DNA of 24,438 bases. Source: an uncultured Bacilli bacterium. Its GTDB lineage: Bacteria > Bacillota_I > Bacilli_A > RF39 > UBA660. The stretch covers positions 1 through 24,438 of the forward strand of contig CAKOKF010000007.1 in the NCBI GenBank assembly GCA_934090775.1, read 5' to 3'. Shown piece by piece: positions 6,494 to 13,440 of the stretch (within the stretch, counting starts at the first letter, position 1; each line of letters begins with the position of its first letter). Under the pieces are notes generated by a model. That model was not told where the DNA came from. It saw only the letters and a program-made list of their open reading frames with translations, and ran no database searches. Position numbers and translations under genes: made by a program.

Positions 6494-7777
6494 TTAAGCT
6501 TCTACTACACCGTAAACAGAGTCTTTAGTGGCCTTAGTTATCTTTATATTATAAAATTTATTATGTTCTAATTTTTCATTTACAACGACTTTAAGATAGG
6601 TAGAAGTATGACCAATGGAAGTGTCTTCGCCAACTTCTTCGACTAGCACGGCAAAAGTTTTACCAATTTGGTCAGTATTGTAAGCAAGTTCTAAAGTATC
6701 AGAAAGTTCAATTAAGCGTTTGGCACGTTCTTTACGAATATTAACAGGAACTTGATTAGGCATTTTGCTAGCAACAGTACCCGTACGTTCCGAATATGGG
6801 AAGGTATGAACTTTAGTAAAGCCAACTTCTTTTACAAAATCTAAACACTCTTGGAAATCTTCTTCCGTTTCATTAGGAAAACCAGTAATAACATCAGTGG
6901 TAATATTAATATCAGGAACACAAGTACGAATTTCTTTTATTTTAGCAAGAAATTCTTTTTTATTATATTTTCTATTCATTAATTTTAAAATCTTATCACT
7001 ACCGGATTGTAAAGGAATATGCATATGGTGACAAACTTTAGTATTTGTTTTTAACATATTCATAAATTTTTCGTTAAGTTCAGTAACTTCAATACTAGAA
7101 ATACGAATATTTTTTAAGCCTTCGATAGCGGACATTGCATTTATTAAATCCGTTAAGTCGTGATCGGTTCCTCTACCATAAGAGCCAGTATGAATACCAG
7201 TTAAAACAATTTCTTGATGACCATTAGCTACTAAAGTTTTAGCTTCTTCTAAGGCTGTATTTAAATCTTTACTACGAATATTACCACGCATATATGGAAT
7301 AATGCAATAAGTGCAAAAATTATTACAACCGTCTTGAACCTTTATAAATCCTCTCGTATGGGAAGTGAACTCATCGACTTGCATATCTTCAAATTCTAAA
7401 TCTCTTGTCCCAGCAAAATAAGTATAAGGAGTTTTATTAATTAAATAGTTATTGATTAATTCTACGATTTTAGATTTACCGTTATTACCTATTAAAATAT
7501 CAATATTTAAGTCTTTTAATTCTACTTGATGATTTTCGGCTGAACAACCACAAACCACTAAGATACAATTGGGATTTTCTCTTTTAGCATGGCGAATAAG
7601 TTTTCGTGACTTGCTATCAGCCATATTAGTTACAGAGCAAGTATTAATGATAATTATATCGCTCACCTTTTCATCATTTTCTTGCTTTTTAAAGCCGGCT
7701 TTGATTAATTTTTCTTGCATTACTTCTGATTCATAAGTATTAACTTTGCAACCTAGAGTTATTATTTTAAATGTCAT
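6494..7777 (-). CDS. mtaB: tRNA t6A37 methylthiotransferase MtaB (radical SAM)
   Basis: Protein of 427 residues that adds a methylthio group to N6-threonylcarbamoyladenosine 37 of ANN-decoding tRNAs, giving ms2t6A. Seen in order: an N-terminal methylthiotransferase domain with cluster ligands Cys10 (TLGCKVN), Cys47 (NTCSVTN) and Cys78 (CGCSAEN); a radical SAM core with Cys151, Cys155 and Cys158 in GCNNFCTYC; and a C-terminal TRAM-like domain (about 360-427). The TLGCKVN signature separates it from MiaB. Start set at ATG 7777 after AGGAGA with five bases of spacing; a longer frame opening with TTG 7828 has no ribosome binding site and would begin only a few bases after the predicted transcription start. 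Confidence 0.95.
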   Translation of the reverse strand: MTFKIITLGCKVNTYESEVMQEKLIKAGFKKQENDEKVSDIIIINTCSVTNMADSKSRKLIRHAKRENPNCILVVCGCSAENHQVELKDLNIDILIGNNGKSKIVELINNYLINKTPYTYFAGTRDLEFEDMQVDEFTSHTRGFIKVQDGCNNFCTYCIIPYMRGNIRSKDLNTALEEAKTLVANGHQEIVLTGIHTGSYGRGTDHDLTDLINAMSAIEGLKNIRISSIEVTELNEKFMNMLKTNTKVCHHMHIPLQSGSDKILKLMNRKYNKKEFLAKIKEIRTCVPDINITTDVITGFPNETEEDFQECLDFVKEVGFTKVHTFPYSERTGTVASKMPNQVPVNIRKERAKRLIELSDTLELAYNTDQIGKTFAVLVEEVGEDTSIGHTSTYLKVVVNEKLEHNKFYNIKITKATKDSVYGVVEA

Positions 7778-7841
7778 ACTATTCTCTCCTAACTGAATTT
7801 TGTAACAATTATTTTTATCTTTTTTCAATCAATGTAGCAGT

Positions 7842-7871
7842 ATTCTATCTTAGATATCTAGATAAAGTCAA
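7842..7871 (-). promoter_or_regulatory. Promoter of mtaB with overlapping inverted repeats
   Basis: Minus-strand -35 TTGACT (7866..7871) and -10 TAGAAT (7842..7847), 18 bases apart, predicting a start near 7835 and a leader of about 58 bases. The spacer holds the perfect palindrome TAGATATCTA (7851..7860). The -35 box is inside a 9-bp inverted repeat ATAAAGTCA / TGACTTTAT (7862..7870 and 7882..7890), which could be an operator or a plus-strand hairpin. Confidence 0.65.
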
Positions 7872-8059
7872 TCGTTTTAGATGACTTTATTTATTTTTTT
7901 CTTAAAGCTACTGGTCTATATAACTAAGGTAATTATAAGTAATATATATAGTAATTGCAAGATTATTTTTTAGGAAAGCTTATTTTATTCAAGTTGATAA
8001 TTTTTTAAATAGCATTTACAAATTGAGCTTAAATAGCAATTAATATTTATTTAGCAAAC

Positions 8060-8090
8060 AAAAAGACGTTATAATTCTTCTTATAACATC
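8060..8090 (-). terminator. Terminator of the murG-murB-ftsQ-queH operon
   Basis: Minus-strand hairpin of about ten pairs with one mismatch (GATGTTATAA / TTATAACGTC, arms 8081..8090 and 8065..8074, 6-base loop), followed by five T (8060..8064). It lies about 30 bases after the stop of 8121..8819. Confidence 0.85.
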
Positions 8091-8120
8091 TATTTTTAAT
8101 TCCAATTTTGAATACTTATA

Positions 8121-8819
8121 CTATCGACGTGGTTTAGCATAACTTGGTACTAATCTTAAAGTTTTATCTTTTTTCTTACCATAAGTCAAGGTTGGCAATG
8201 GTTCATTATTTTGCATAGCACTTGAATATAAGTCTAGATAATTATCATATTTTTTTAAAGTTGATAATTCAGCGTCTTTAGTTAACTTGCGAAAGCTTAC
8301 TTGCTCTAATTTGCTATTTTGGCTGATGATTTCACAATGAGGATGATCTAATTCTTTACTTTTGGTCATAATGCTAGCAATGGTATCTTCTTTTTGATTT
8401 TCATATTGACTGTACCATTTGTTAGTAACTTTTTTAGTTCGTAAATAATTGTATCTATAAGTCGCTGCTATTGACAAAAATAAGGCGGCGCCACCGACAT
8501 AAACACCGATAACTAGTAATGAGGCATTAAAACTTATAAAAATGGCTGCTGCTAAAATGTACAAAATCGTAAAGAAAAGAGCACTTTTAATATTAGACTT
8601 AACATTTTTTTGATAGTCTAAGACACCTTCTATTTTCTTAGAACTTTTTAACCTTTTGGTTTCTTTTAACTGTTGTTCTTTCGCTTCTTTTTTAGATTTT
8701 GGTGTTAGGGCTAATAAGATTTTATCTATAAAATTATCAAGCTTCTTATCAATTTTATTTAGCTTTTTGGCTCCTAATGCTTCATAAAGTTTAATTTCTA
8801 TTTCTTCAATTTTTTTCAT
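8121..8819 (-). CDS. Unknown protein with two membrane helices
   Basis: Protein of 232 residues, not recognised. Seen: a charged, lysine-rich N-terminal region that is probably helical (1-75), two adjacent hydrophobic segments (about 79-97 and 101-119) forming a hairpin, and a hydrophilic C-terminal domain (about 120-232) ending in a basic tail (YAKPRR). Start set at ATG 8819, seven bases after GAAGGAAG. The open frame continues upstream to 9062, but that part overlaps queH out of frame and is an artefact. Last gene of the operon, 43 bases after queH, followed by a terminator. Its operon position after division and wall genes suggests an envelope role, but nothing in the protein proves it. 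Confidence 0.75.
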   Translation of the reverse strand: MKKIEEIEIKLYEALGAKKLNKIDKKLDNFIDKILLALTPKSKKEAKEQQLKETKRLKSSKKIEGVLDYQKNVKSNIKSALFFTILYILAAAIFISFNASLLVIGVYVGGAALFLSIAATYRYNYLRTKKVTNKWYSQYENQKEDTIASIMTKSKELDHPHCEIISQNSKLEQVSFRKLTKDAELSTLKKYDNYLDLYSSAMQNNEPLPTLTYGKKKDKTLRLVPSYAKPRR

Positions 8820-8862
8820 CTTTTGTCTTCCTTCTCGTTGCTTTATTCTACAGGAAATAACT

Positions 8863-9498
8863 TTATTGGGCAAGATTATTTGTAGTAATTGCGGCAATTT
8901 TTTTAGAATAAATACAACCACAAAAGTTTTGACGATACAAGTTATACTCTTTTGAAAGTTCAATACTTCTTTTATAGCCATTTTGTTTTTTAAAATCACT
9001 AGGTAAATAAGCAATATTATGTTTTTTACTAAGTGCATAACCAATTTTATTAAGAACTTCACTATCTTTTAAAGGACTTAATGTTAAAGTGGTAGCAAAA
9101 TAATCATAGCCTAACTCTTTTGCTTTTAAGGCGGTATATTCCATTCTTAAATTATAGCATTTTAAACATCTTTTTCCACGTTCAGGTTCATTTTCAAGAC
9201 CTTTAGCAATTTGTAAAAATTTAGCATTATCATAATCACAATCAATGATATCTAATTTATTAATATTAGGATATTCTTTAATAAATCTTATTTCTTCATT
9301 TTTTCTTTTTTCATATTCTTCTAAGGGTTCAATATTAGGATTATAATAAAGAATAGTAATATCAAAATAAGGAGTTAATCTTTCAATACAAGCACTGCTA
9401 CAAGGTGCACAGCAAGAATGTAAAAGCAAACTTTTAGGACTATTTAAGTCACTAATTATTTTCATCATTTCTTTATCATAATTGATTTTCGGTTCCAT
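8863..9498 (-). CDS. queH: Epoxyqueuosine reductase QueH
   Basis: Protein of 211 residues that performs the last step of queuosine synthesis, reducing epoxyqueuosine to queuosine at position 34 of GUN-anticodon tRNAs; it is the cobalamin-independent alternative to QueG. Seen: the N-terminal LLHSCCAPCSS motif (Cys29, Cys30, Cys33), then CLKCYNLRM (Cys111, Cys114) and FCGCIYS (Cys193, Cys195), supplying the metal and iron-sulfur ligands described for the family. Start placed at ATG 9498, overlapping ftsQ by 23 bases; the ribosome binding site is weak, and a GTG at 9507 is possible. No other queuosine gene is in the window, so the organism's route to Q-precursors is unseen. Confidence 0.93.
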   Translation of the reverse strand: MEPKINYDKEMMKIISDLNSPKSLLLHSCCAPCSSACIERLTPYFDITILYYNPNIEPLEEYEKRKNEEIRFIKEYPNINKLDIIDCDYDNAKFLQIAKGLENEPERGKRCLKCYNLRMEYTALKAKELGYDYFATTLTLSPLKDSEVLNKIGYALSKKHNIAYLPSDFKKQNGYKRSIELSKEYNLYRQNFCGCIYSKKIAAITTNNLAQ

Positions 9499-10228
9499 TA
9501 CTACCACTATCTTTCTTTTGAAATACCACATTACTAGTACCGGAATCAAAGTTAAAGGTTCCCGTTACCTCTACTCCATATGTATCAATAGTTTTACTAA
9601 CTACTACTAAATAATTATTGAATTTATCAATATTAATGGTATTAATGTAGGCTATATTACCATCATTCATATAAAAAGTAAATCGTTTATCATCAATAGT
9701 TTTGCCTTCACTACTAATTGTTGGGGCATAAGTAATTTCGCTAATCATATTTAGGATATTTTTATCTAATTTGTTCAAGGCTTTAACCAGTAATTCCTGT
9801 GTATTATTATTTAGATTACTTTTTAAAGTTGGCATGGTCATTTTTTGAACTTGAATATTTTCATAAAAATTATTTTGACTAGTAATAACTTTACTAGTAT
9901 TTTCTAAGTACATAAGTGGACTATCTTCTTCAACTTCTATTTTTAAAGTTCCATTTAAACATTTAGTTATTTTAGCATTAGCAATCAATGGAATATCTTT
10001 TATTTCTTGTTCAATATTACGTTTATTAATATTTTTATAATATGGATAATTTCTTAAACCAGTTTTCATAATGATTGTCCTATCAGCAATTTCACTATTA
10101 CCAAGAATTAAGACATTACTGACTTTTAGATTCCATAAATATGTAATAAAAAATGCAATAATAGTGATAAAAATAAGAAGATTTAAAACTCGTTTTTTAT
10201 TTAATTTTCTTTTAGTTTTCCTTTGCAT
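9476..10228 (-). CDS. ftsQ: Cell division protein FtsQ/DivIB
   Basis: Protein of 250 residues: a short basic cytoplasmic tail, one membrane helix (about 13-31), then an extracytoplasmic POTRA-like domain (about 35-105, opening with VSNVLILGNSEIADRTI and including LKIEVEEDSPLMYLE) and a beta domain to the C-terminus. DivIB forms the divisome subcomplex with FtsL and DivIC that links FtsZ-ring progress to septal peptidoglycan synthesis. The order murG-murB-divIB matches Bacillus and strengthens the call. The start ATG overlaps the murB end by 17 bases; its own ribosome binding site (GTGGGA) is weak, suggesting translational coupling. The C-terminal end overlaps queH. Confidence 0.88.
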   Translation of the reverse strand: MQRKTKRKLNKKRVLNLLIFITIIAFFITYLWNLKVSNVLILGNSEIADRTIIMKTGLRNYPYYKNINKRNIEQEIKDIPLIANAKITKCLNGTLKIEVEEDSPLMYLENTSKVITSQNNFYENIQVQKMTMPTLKSNLNNNTQELLVKALNKLDKNILNMISEITYAPTISSEGKTIDDKRFTFYMNDGNIAYINTINIDKFNNYLVVVSKTIDTYGVEVTGTFNFDSGTSNVVFQKKDSGSNGTENQL

Positions 10229-11108
10229 TATAATCCCACTTTACTATTTCTTGTTCCGTTACTAAGTCGATTTGATAATTTTTCTTGATTGTTTCTTTTA
10301 TTAAATTAATTAGTTTAATTATATCTTGAGCGGTAGCGGTACCGGTATTGATTATAAAATTGGCATGTTTAGGTGATATTACTGCCCCGCCAATACTTTT
10401 ATTTTTTAAACCACTTTCTTCGATTAATTTACCAGCTGGCATTTCTTTAGAAGGATTACGAAAGACCGATCCAGCGGAAGGATATGATAATGGTTGACTT
10501 GCAAGACGACGTTTTAACCGATCGTTAATTAAGTCCATAGAAACCTTGCTATCTCCTGGCAAAAGACTTAAATGTGCTGCTAATATAAGGTATTGACGTT
10601 TACCTTGAAAGAAAGTTTTTCGATAATCATGAAATACTTTATCAGCTTTAATATGTTCAATTTTACCGTTATGTAAAACAATTATTTCTTTTAAGTAGTG
10701 ATAAATATCATCATTGTAAGCACCACAATTGCCATAGATACCACCACCTAAAGTGCCAGGAATACCACTGGCCCACTCTAGACCCTGTAAGTTATTTTGA
10801 ATAGCAAATTTTACTAATTTAGGCATCATAATACCACTATAAGCAATGATATCGGTAGGACTTACTAATTCAATCGTATTTAGTTTTTTCATATTAATAA
10901 CGATTCCATTAAAATGGCCATCTAAAATAATATTAGAACCATTGCCTAAAACGAAATAAGTAATGTTTTTTTGAAGACAATAATTAATTATATCTTGAAC
11001 TTCTTTAACACTTTTAGGAAAAGCCATATATTTACAGGTTGCCTCAATTCGATAAGTATTATAGTCTTTTAAGTTAACATTTTCTAAAATCTCACATTGT
11101 AAATTCAT
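10212..11108 (-). CDS. murB: UDP-N-acetylenolpyruvoylglucosamine reductase MurB
   Basis: Protein of 298 residues catalysing the NADPH-dependent reduction of UDP-GlcNAc-enolpyruvate to UDP-MurNAc in the cytoplasm. Seen: the FAD-binding segments LGNGSNIIL (about 54-62) and GIPGTLGGGIYGNCGAY, the catalytic serine loop YPSAGSVFRNP (about 214-224), and a late acidic segment TEQEIV near the C-terminus where the catalytic Glu is expected. Length and loop pattern fit the short (type II) MurB of Gram-positives. The ATG overlaps the murG stop by four bases (ATGA), and the 3' end overlaps ftsQ, so the three genes are tightly coupled. Confidence 0.96.
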   Translation of the reverse strand: MNLQCEILENVNLKDYNTYRIEATCKYMAFPKSVKEVQDIINYCLQKNITYFVLGNGSNIILDGHFNGIVINMKKLNTIELVSPTDIIAYSGIMMPKLVKFAIQNNLQGLEWASGIPGTLGGGIYGNCGAYNDDIYHYLKEIIVLHNGKIEHIKADKVFHDYRKTFFQGKRQYLILAAHLSLLPGDSKVSMDLINDRLKRRLASQPLSYPSAGSVFRNPSKEMPAGKLIEESGLKNKSIGGAVISPKHANFIINTGTATAQDIIKLINLIKETIKKNYQIDLVTEQEIVKWDYNAKEN

Positions 11109-12181
11109 TTTTTAATCAAATCCTTAATTGCATCATAAATTATTTTGGTACTATCTAAAGTACCAATTTTACTTAAATTATTTTTTATTTGTAACTGTTT
11201 TTCTTTATTATATAGTAATTCTTCAACGTTTTTTGTAATATTTTGGGGATTTAAGTTCTTCTCTTCTAACAATAAAGCTTGATTTTCTTTTCTTAGCGCC
11301 TCAGCATTATAAAATTGATGATTATTAGCAACATAAGGACTAGGAATAAAGATAGTTGGTACTTTAAGGCTGATTACTTCAGCGATTGTAGAAGCTCCCG
11401 CACGGGCTACTAAAACATCAGTTGATTTTAAAAGCCCTGATAGATTATCTAAATATGGTAAAACTTTGACATTACTTGGATACTTGGTCTTATTAAATTC
11501 TTCATATAAGCTTTTCCCTGTAATATAGACTACTTGATAGTTTTTATCTTTTAAAGTCTTAAGATAACCTTGCATAGCATTATTTACGGTTTTGGAACCA
11601 AGAGAACCGCATACTACGACGACAAGTGGTTTATCTTCTTGTAAGCCTAAACTACTCTTAGTAATTTTAGGAGTATTAATGGCACGAATACCAGTTGGAT
11701 TACCTGTATATAAAACGTTTTTACCCGGGAAATATTTTTTAGTTTCTAAAAAAGAAACCCCAATTACATCAGCATATTTACTGATCATTTTATTTGTTTT
11801 ACCAGGAATAGCATTTTGCTCATGGATAAATGTTTTAATATGCATCTTATGGGCAACACTTAAAACAGGATAAGTAACATAACCACCAATGCCTAGGACG
11901 ACATCAGGCTTAAATTCTAGCATTTTCTTTTTTAATTCTTTTTTAGCTTTAATAATTAAAAAAACATCTTTAATATCTTTAATTATATCTTTAGATAAAC
12001 CATATATTTCAATGCCGTAATAAGGAATATTATTAGCAGGAATAATGTCTTTTTCCATACGATTTTTAGTACCTACATATAAAACTTCAAGATTTTTATC
12101 ATATTTTTTAAAACTTTCAATAATTGATAAAGCCGGATAAATATGGCCACCAGTCCCCCCAGCACTTATTAGTATTTTCAT
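11105..12181 (-). CDS. murG: Undecaprenyldiphospho-muramoylpentapeptide GlcNAc transferase MurG
   Basis: Protein of 358 residues, a membrane-associated GT-B glycosyltransferase that transfers GlcNAc from UDP-GlcNAc to lipid I, giving lipid II. Seen: the N-terminal glycine-rich lipid-I loop GGTGGH (8-13), a second glycine loop LGIGGYVTYP (about 95), HEQNAIPG (about 127), the C-domain loop VCGSLGSKTVN, and the nucleotide-sugar motif RAGASTIAEV with NNHQFYNA following. ATG 12181 has GGTGA four bases upstream. First gene of the operon that continues through murB, ftsQ, queH and 8121..8819. The usual upstream neighbours mraY, murD and ftsW are absent here. Confidence 0.97.
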   Translation of the reverse strand: MKILISAGGTGGHIYPALSIIESFKKYDKNLEVLYVGTKNRMEKDIIPANNIPYYGIEIYGLSKDIIKDIKDVFLIIKAKKELKKKMLEFKPDVVLGIGGYVTYPVLSVAHKMHIKTFIHEQNAIPGKTNKMISKYADVIGVSFLETKKYFPGKNVLYTGNPTGIRAINTPKITKSSLGLQEDKPLVVVVCGSLGSKTVNNAMQGYLKTLKDKNYQVVYITGKSLYEEFNKTKYPSNVKVLPYLDNLSGLLKSTDVLVARAGASTIAEVISLKVPTIFIPSPYVANNHQFYNAEALRKENQALLLEEKNLNPQNITKNVEELLYNKEKQLQIKNNLSKIGTLDSTKIIYDAIKDLIKK

Positions 12182-12201
12182 TTAATCACCACTCTTAGTA
12201 C

Positions 12202-12207
12202 ATTATA
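12202..12207 (-). promoter_or_regulatory. -10 box of the murG operon promoter
   Basis: Perfect minus-strand TATAAT, giving a start near 12195 and a very short leader before the GGTGA site of murG. At 17 bases upstream only TTCTTA is found, so the -35 is weak. Confidence 0.5.
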
Positions 12208-12446
12208 CTACATTTTAAGGTTTTTAAGAAGTAAATAATAAAGACTTACCAGGGGTTTTACATAGTAAATGTTAAAATGTTTGGGCTCTAATACTGCACT
12301 TTGATTGTGCTTACAAATAATTTTCTCTTACGATAATAATCTTAAAAGGCTTAAATTTATGCTAAGTGTAATCATATTTTTACTTAATTTATCTATCGCC
12401 AACAAATAGTAAAAAGCATCATATATCAATATCATTTTTATTATAC

Positions 12447-12475
12447 AAAAAACTACGATAGTAAATAACCGTAGT
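12447..12475 (-). terminator. Terminator after the WG-like protein genes
   Basis: Minus-strand hairpin ACTACG / CGTAGT (12470..12475 and 12452..12457, 12-base loop) followed by TTTTT (12447..12451), about 20 bases after the stop of 12496..13440. Confidence 0.75.
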
Positions 12476-12495
12476 CATAAATCTCATATTTATAA

Positions 12496-13440
12496 TTAAT
12501 TAAAATTAGTAAGGCGTCCATCAAAGTAGACTTGAGCTTTTTTTAGACCGCTGATAGATATAATAATTGAGTCAGTTTCTTCTTCTATTTTTACATCATC
12601 TAAACTATTAAGTGATATATTAGATAATAAGTATTTAGCTGTAGCACTATCATAAACATATAAGTTATTACTAGATATTAAGACAATAATATCTTGATAA
12701 AAAGAAACTTTATCAAAATACATTCCTAATAAATTATTATCTTGATAATCCGAAAGAAAATACTTATTATCTTTATAAAAAGCAATAACATTACTATTAT
12801 AGTCATAAATAGAATTATTAAATTCAGGAGTTAAAGCGTTATTATTAATATCAATTATTTTCCATTTATTGTCCTTTAAAACAACTAATTTAGAAGAATC
12901 TAGTTTATTATCAATTATATGATTAGCAACCCCTATAAAATCATATTCTTCATCAAAAACTCGTTTAATTGTTTGATTAATAATAAATAAAGTATATTTA
13001 CCAGTATCAGTTAAGCCAATATAATAATTACCATTTAAACCAATACCATAATTATTTAAACCGGCTACTTTTAACTTTTTACCCGTCTGTTTGTCATAAA
13101 TTATTGTCTTTGGATATTCAATAGTTTTACGATAATCAAAAGTAGTAGGACTATCCATTAAAAATACATAATTGTTACTAAATGTTAGGTAGTTATTGGA
13201 ACCTTGATAATAATTTAAGGCATACTTATTATCATTAATATAATTATAAGCATAATTACAATAGCCAGTTTTATTTTCACAAGAATAACAAACGCCACCT
13301 ATTAATTTTATATCACAAGTTGTTGGAGTATTTTTTCCATATAATATATGGCCATAAGTACTAAGTACTGCTAATGGTAAGGCTATAATCGTTAAGACTA
13401 TAGCCATTATTAAAGTAGTTTTATTATTCTTGGGTTTCAT
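12496..13440 (-). CDS. Membrane-anchored protein with one divergent WG-like repeat module
   Basis: Protein of 314 residues: a lysine/asparagine N-terminus, one membrane helix (about 9-30), then an extracytoplasmic domain. The domain has a Cys cluster (CDIKLIGGVCYSC and GYCNYAY, about 41-63) followed by a strand-rich region with repeated tyrosine-glycine-aspartate elements (SNNYVFLMD, TIIYDKQTGKKL, EYDFIGV, NKWKIIDINNN, DNKYFLSDYQDNNLLG). The same succession occurs twice in its neighbour 13424..15829, so the two are related. The pattern resembles WG repeats or an irregular beta-propeller; function unknown. Start set at ATG 13440 with AAAGG nine bases upstream; ATG 13449 is too close to that site. 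It overlaps the neighbour's end by 17 bases, implying coupled translation. Confidence 0.8.
   Translation of the reverse strand: MKPKNNKTTLIMAIVLTIIALPLAVLSTYGHILYGKNTPTTCDIKLIGGVCYSCENKTGYCNYAYNYINDNKYALNYYQGSNNYLTFSNNYVFLMDSPTTFDYRKTIEYPKTIIYDKQTGKKLKVAGLNNYGIGLNGNYYIGLTDTGKYTLFIINQTIKRVFDEEYDFIGVANHIIDNKLDSSKLVVLKDNKWKIIDINNNALTPEFNNSIYDYNSNVIAFYKDNKYFLSDYQDNNLLGMYFDKVSFYQDIIVLISSNNLYVYDSATAKYLLSNISLNSLDDVKIEEETDSIIISISGLKKAQVYFDGRLTNFN

Larger units (their letters stand above)
7778..8120. other. Gene-free interval between mtaB and 8121..8819
   Basis: This 343-base stretch holds the mtaB leader and promoter at one end and the terminator 8060..8090 at the other. Between about 7891 and 8055 I see only AT-rich sequence without a credible open frame, RNA gene or repeat. 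Confidence 0.6.
12182..12495. other. Gene-free interval between murG and 12496..13440
   Basis: This 314-base stretch contains the murG -10 box on one side and the terminator 12447..12475 on the other. The middle part (about 12210 to 12446) is AT-rich with only a trivial 4-bp hairpin (GCAC/GTGC near 12290-12310). I see no open frame with a ribosome binding site and no recognisable RNA or riboswitch. Confidence 0.6.

Noticed and set aside
8820..9062. N-terminal extension of the 8121..8819 frame upstream to 9062
   Set aside because: It overlaps queH out of frame, has no ribosome binding site, and ATG 8819 follows GAAGGAAG with ideal spacing.
12454..12468. 15-base sequence TACGATAGTAAATAA shared with 21133..21147
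   Set aside because: In DNA this AT-rich, a few shared 15-mers in 24 kb are expected by chance, and the surroundings differ (terminator loop versus lepA upstream region).
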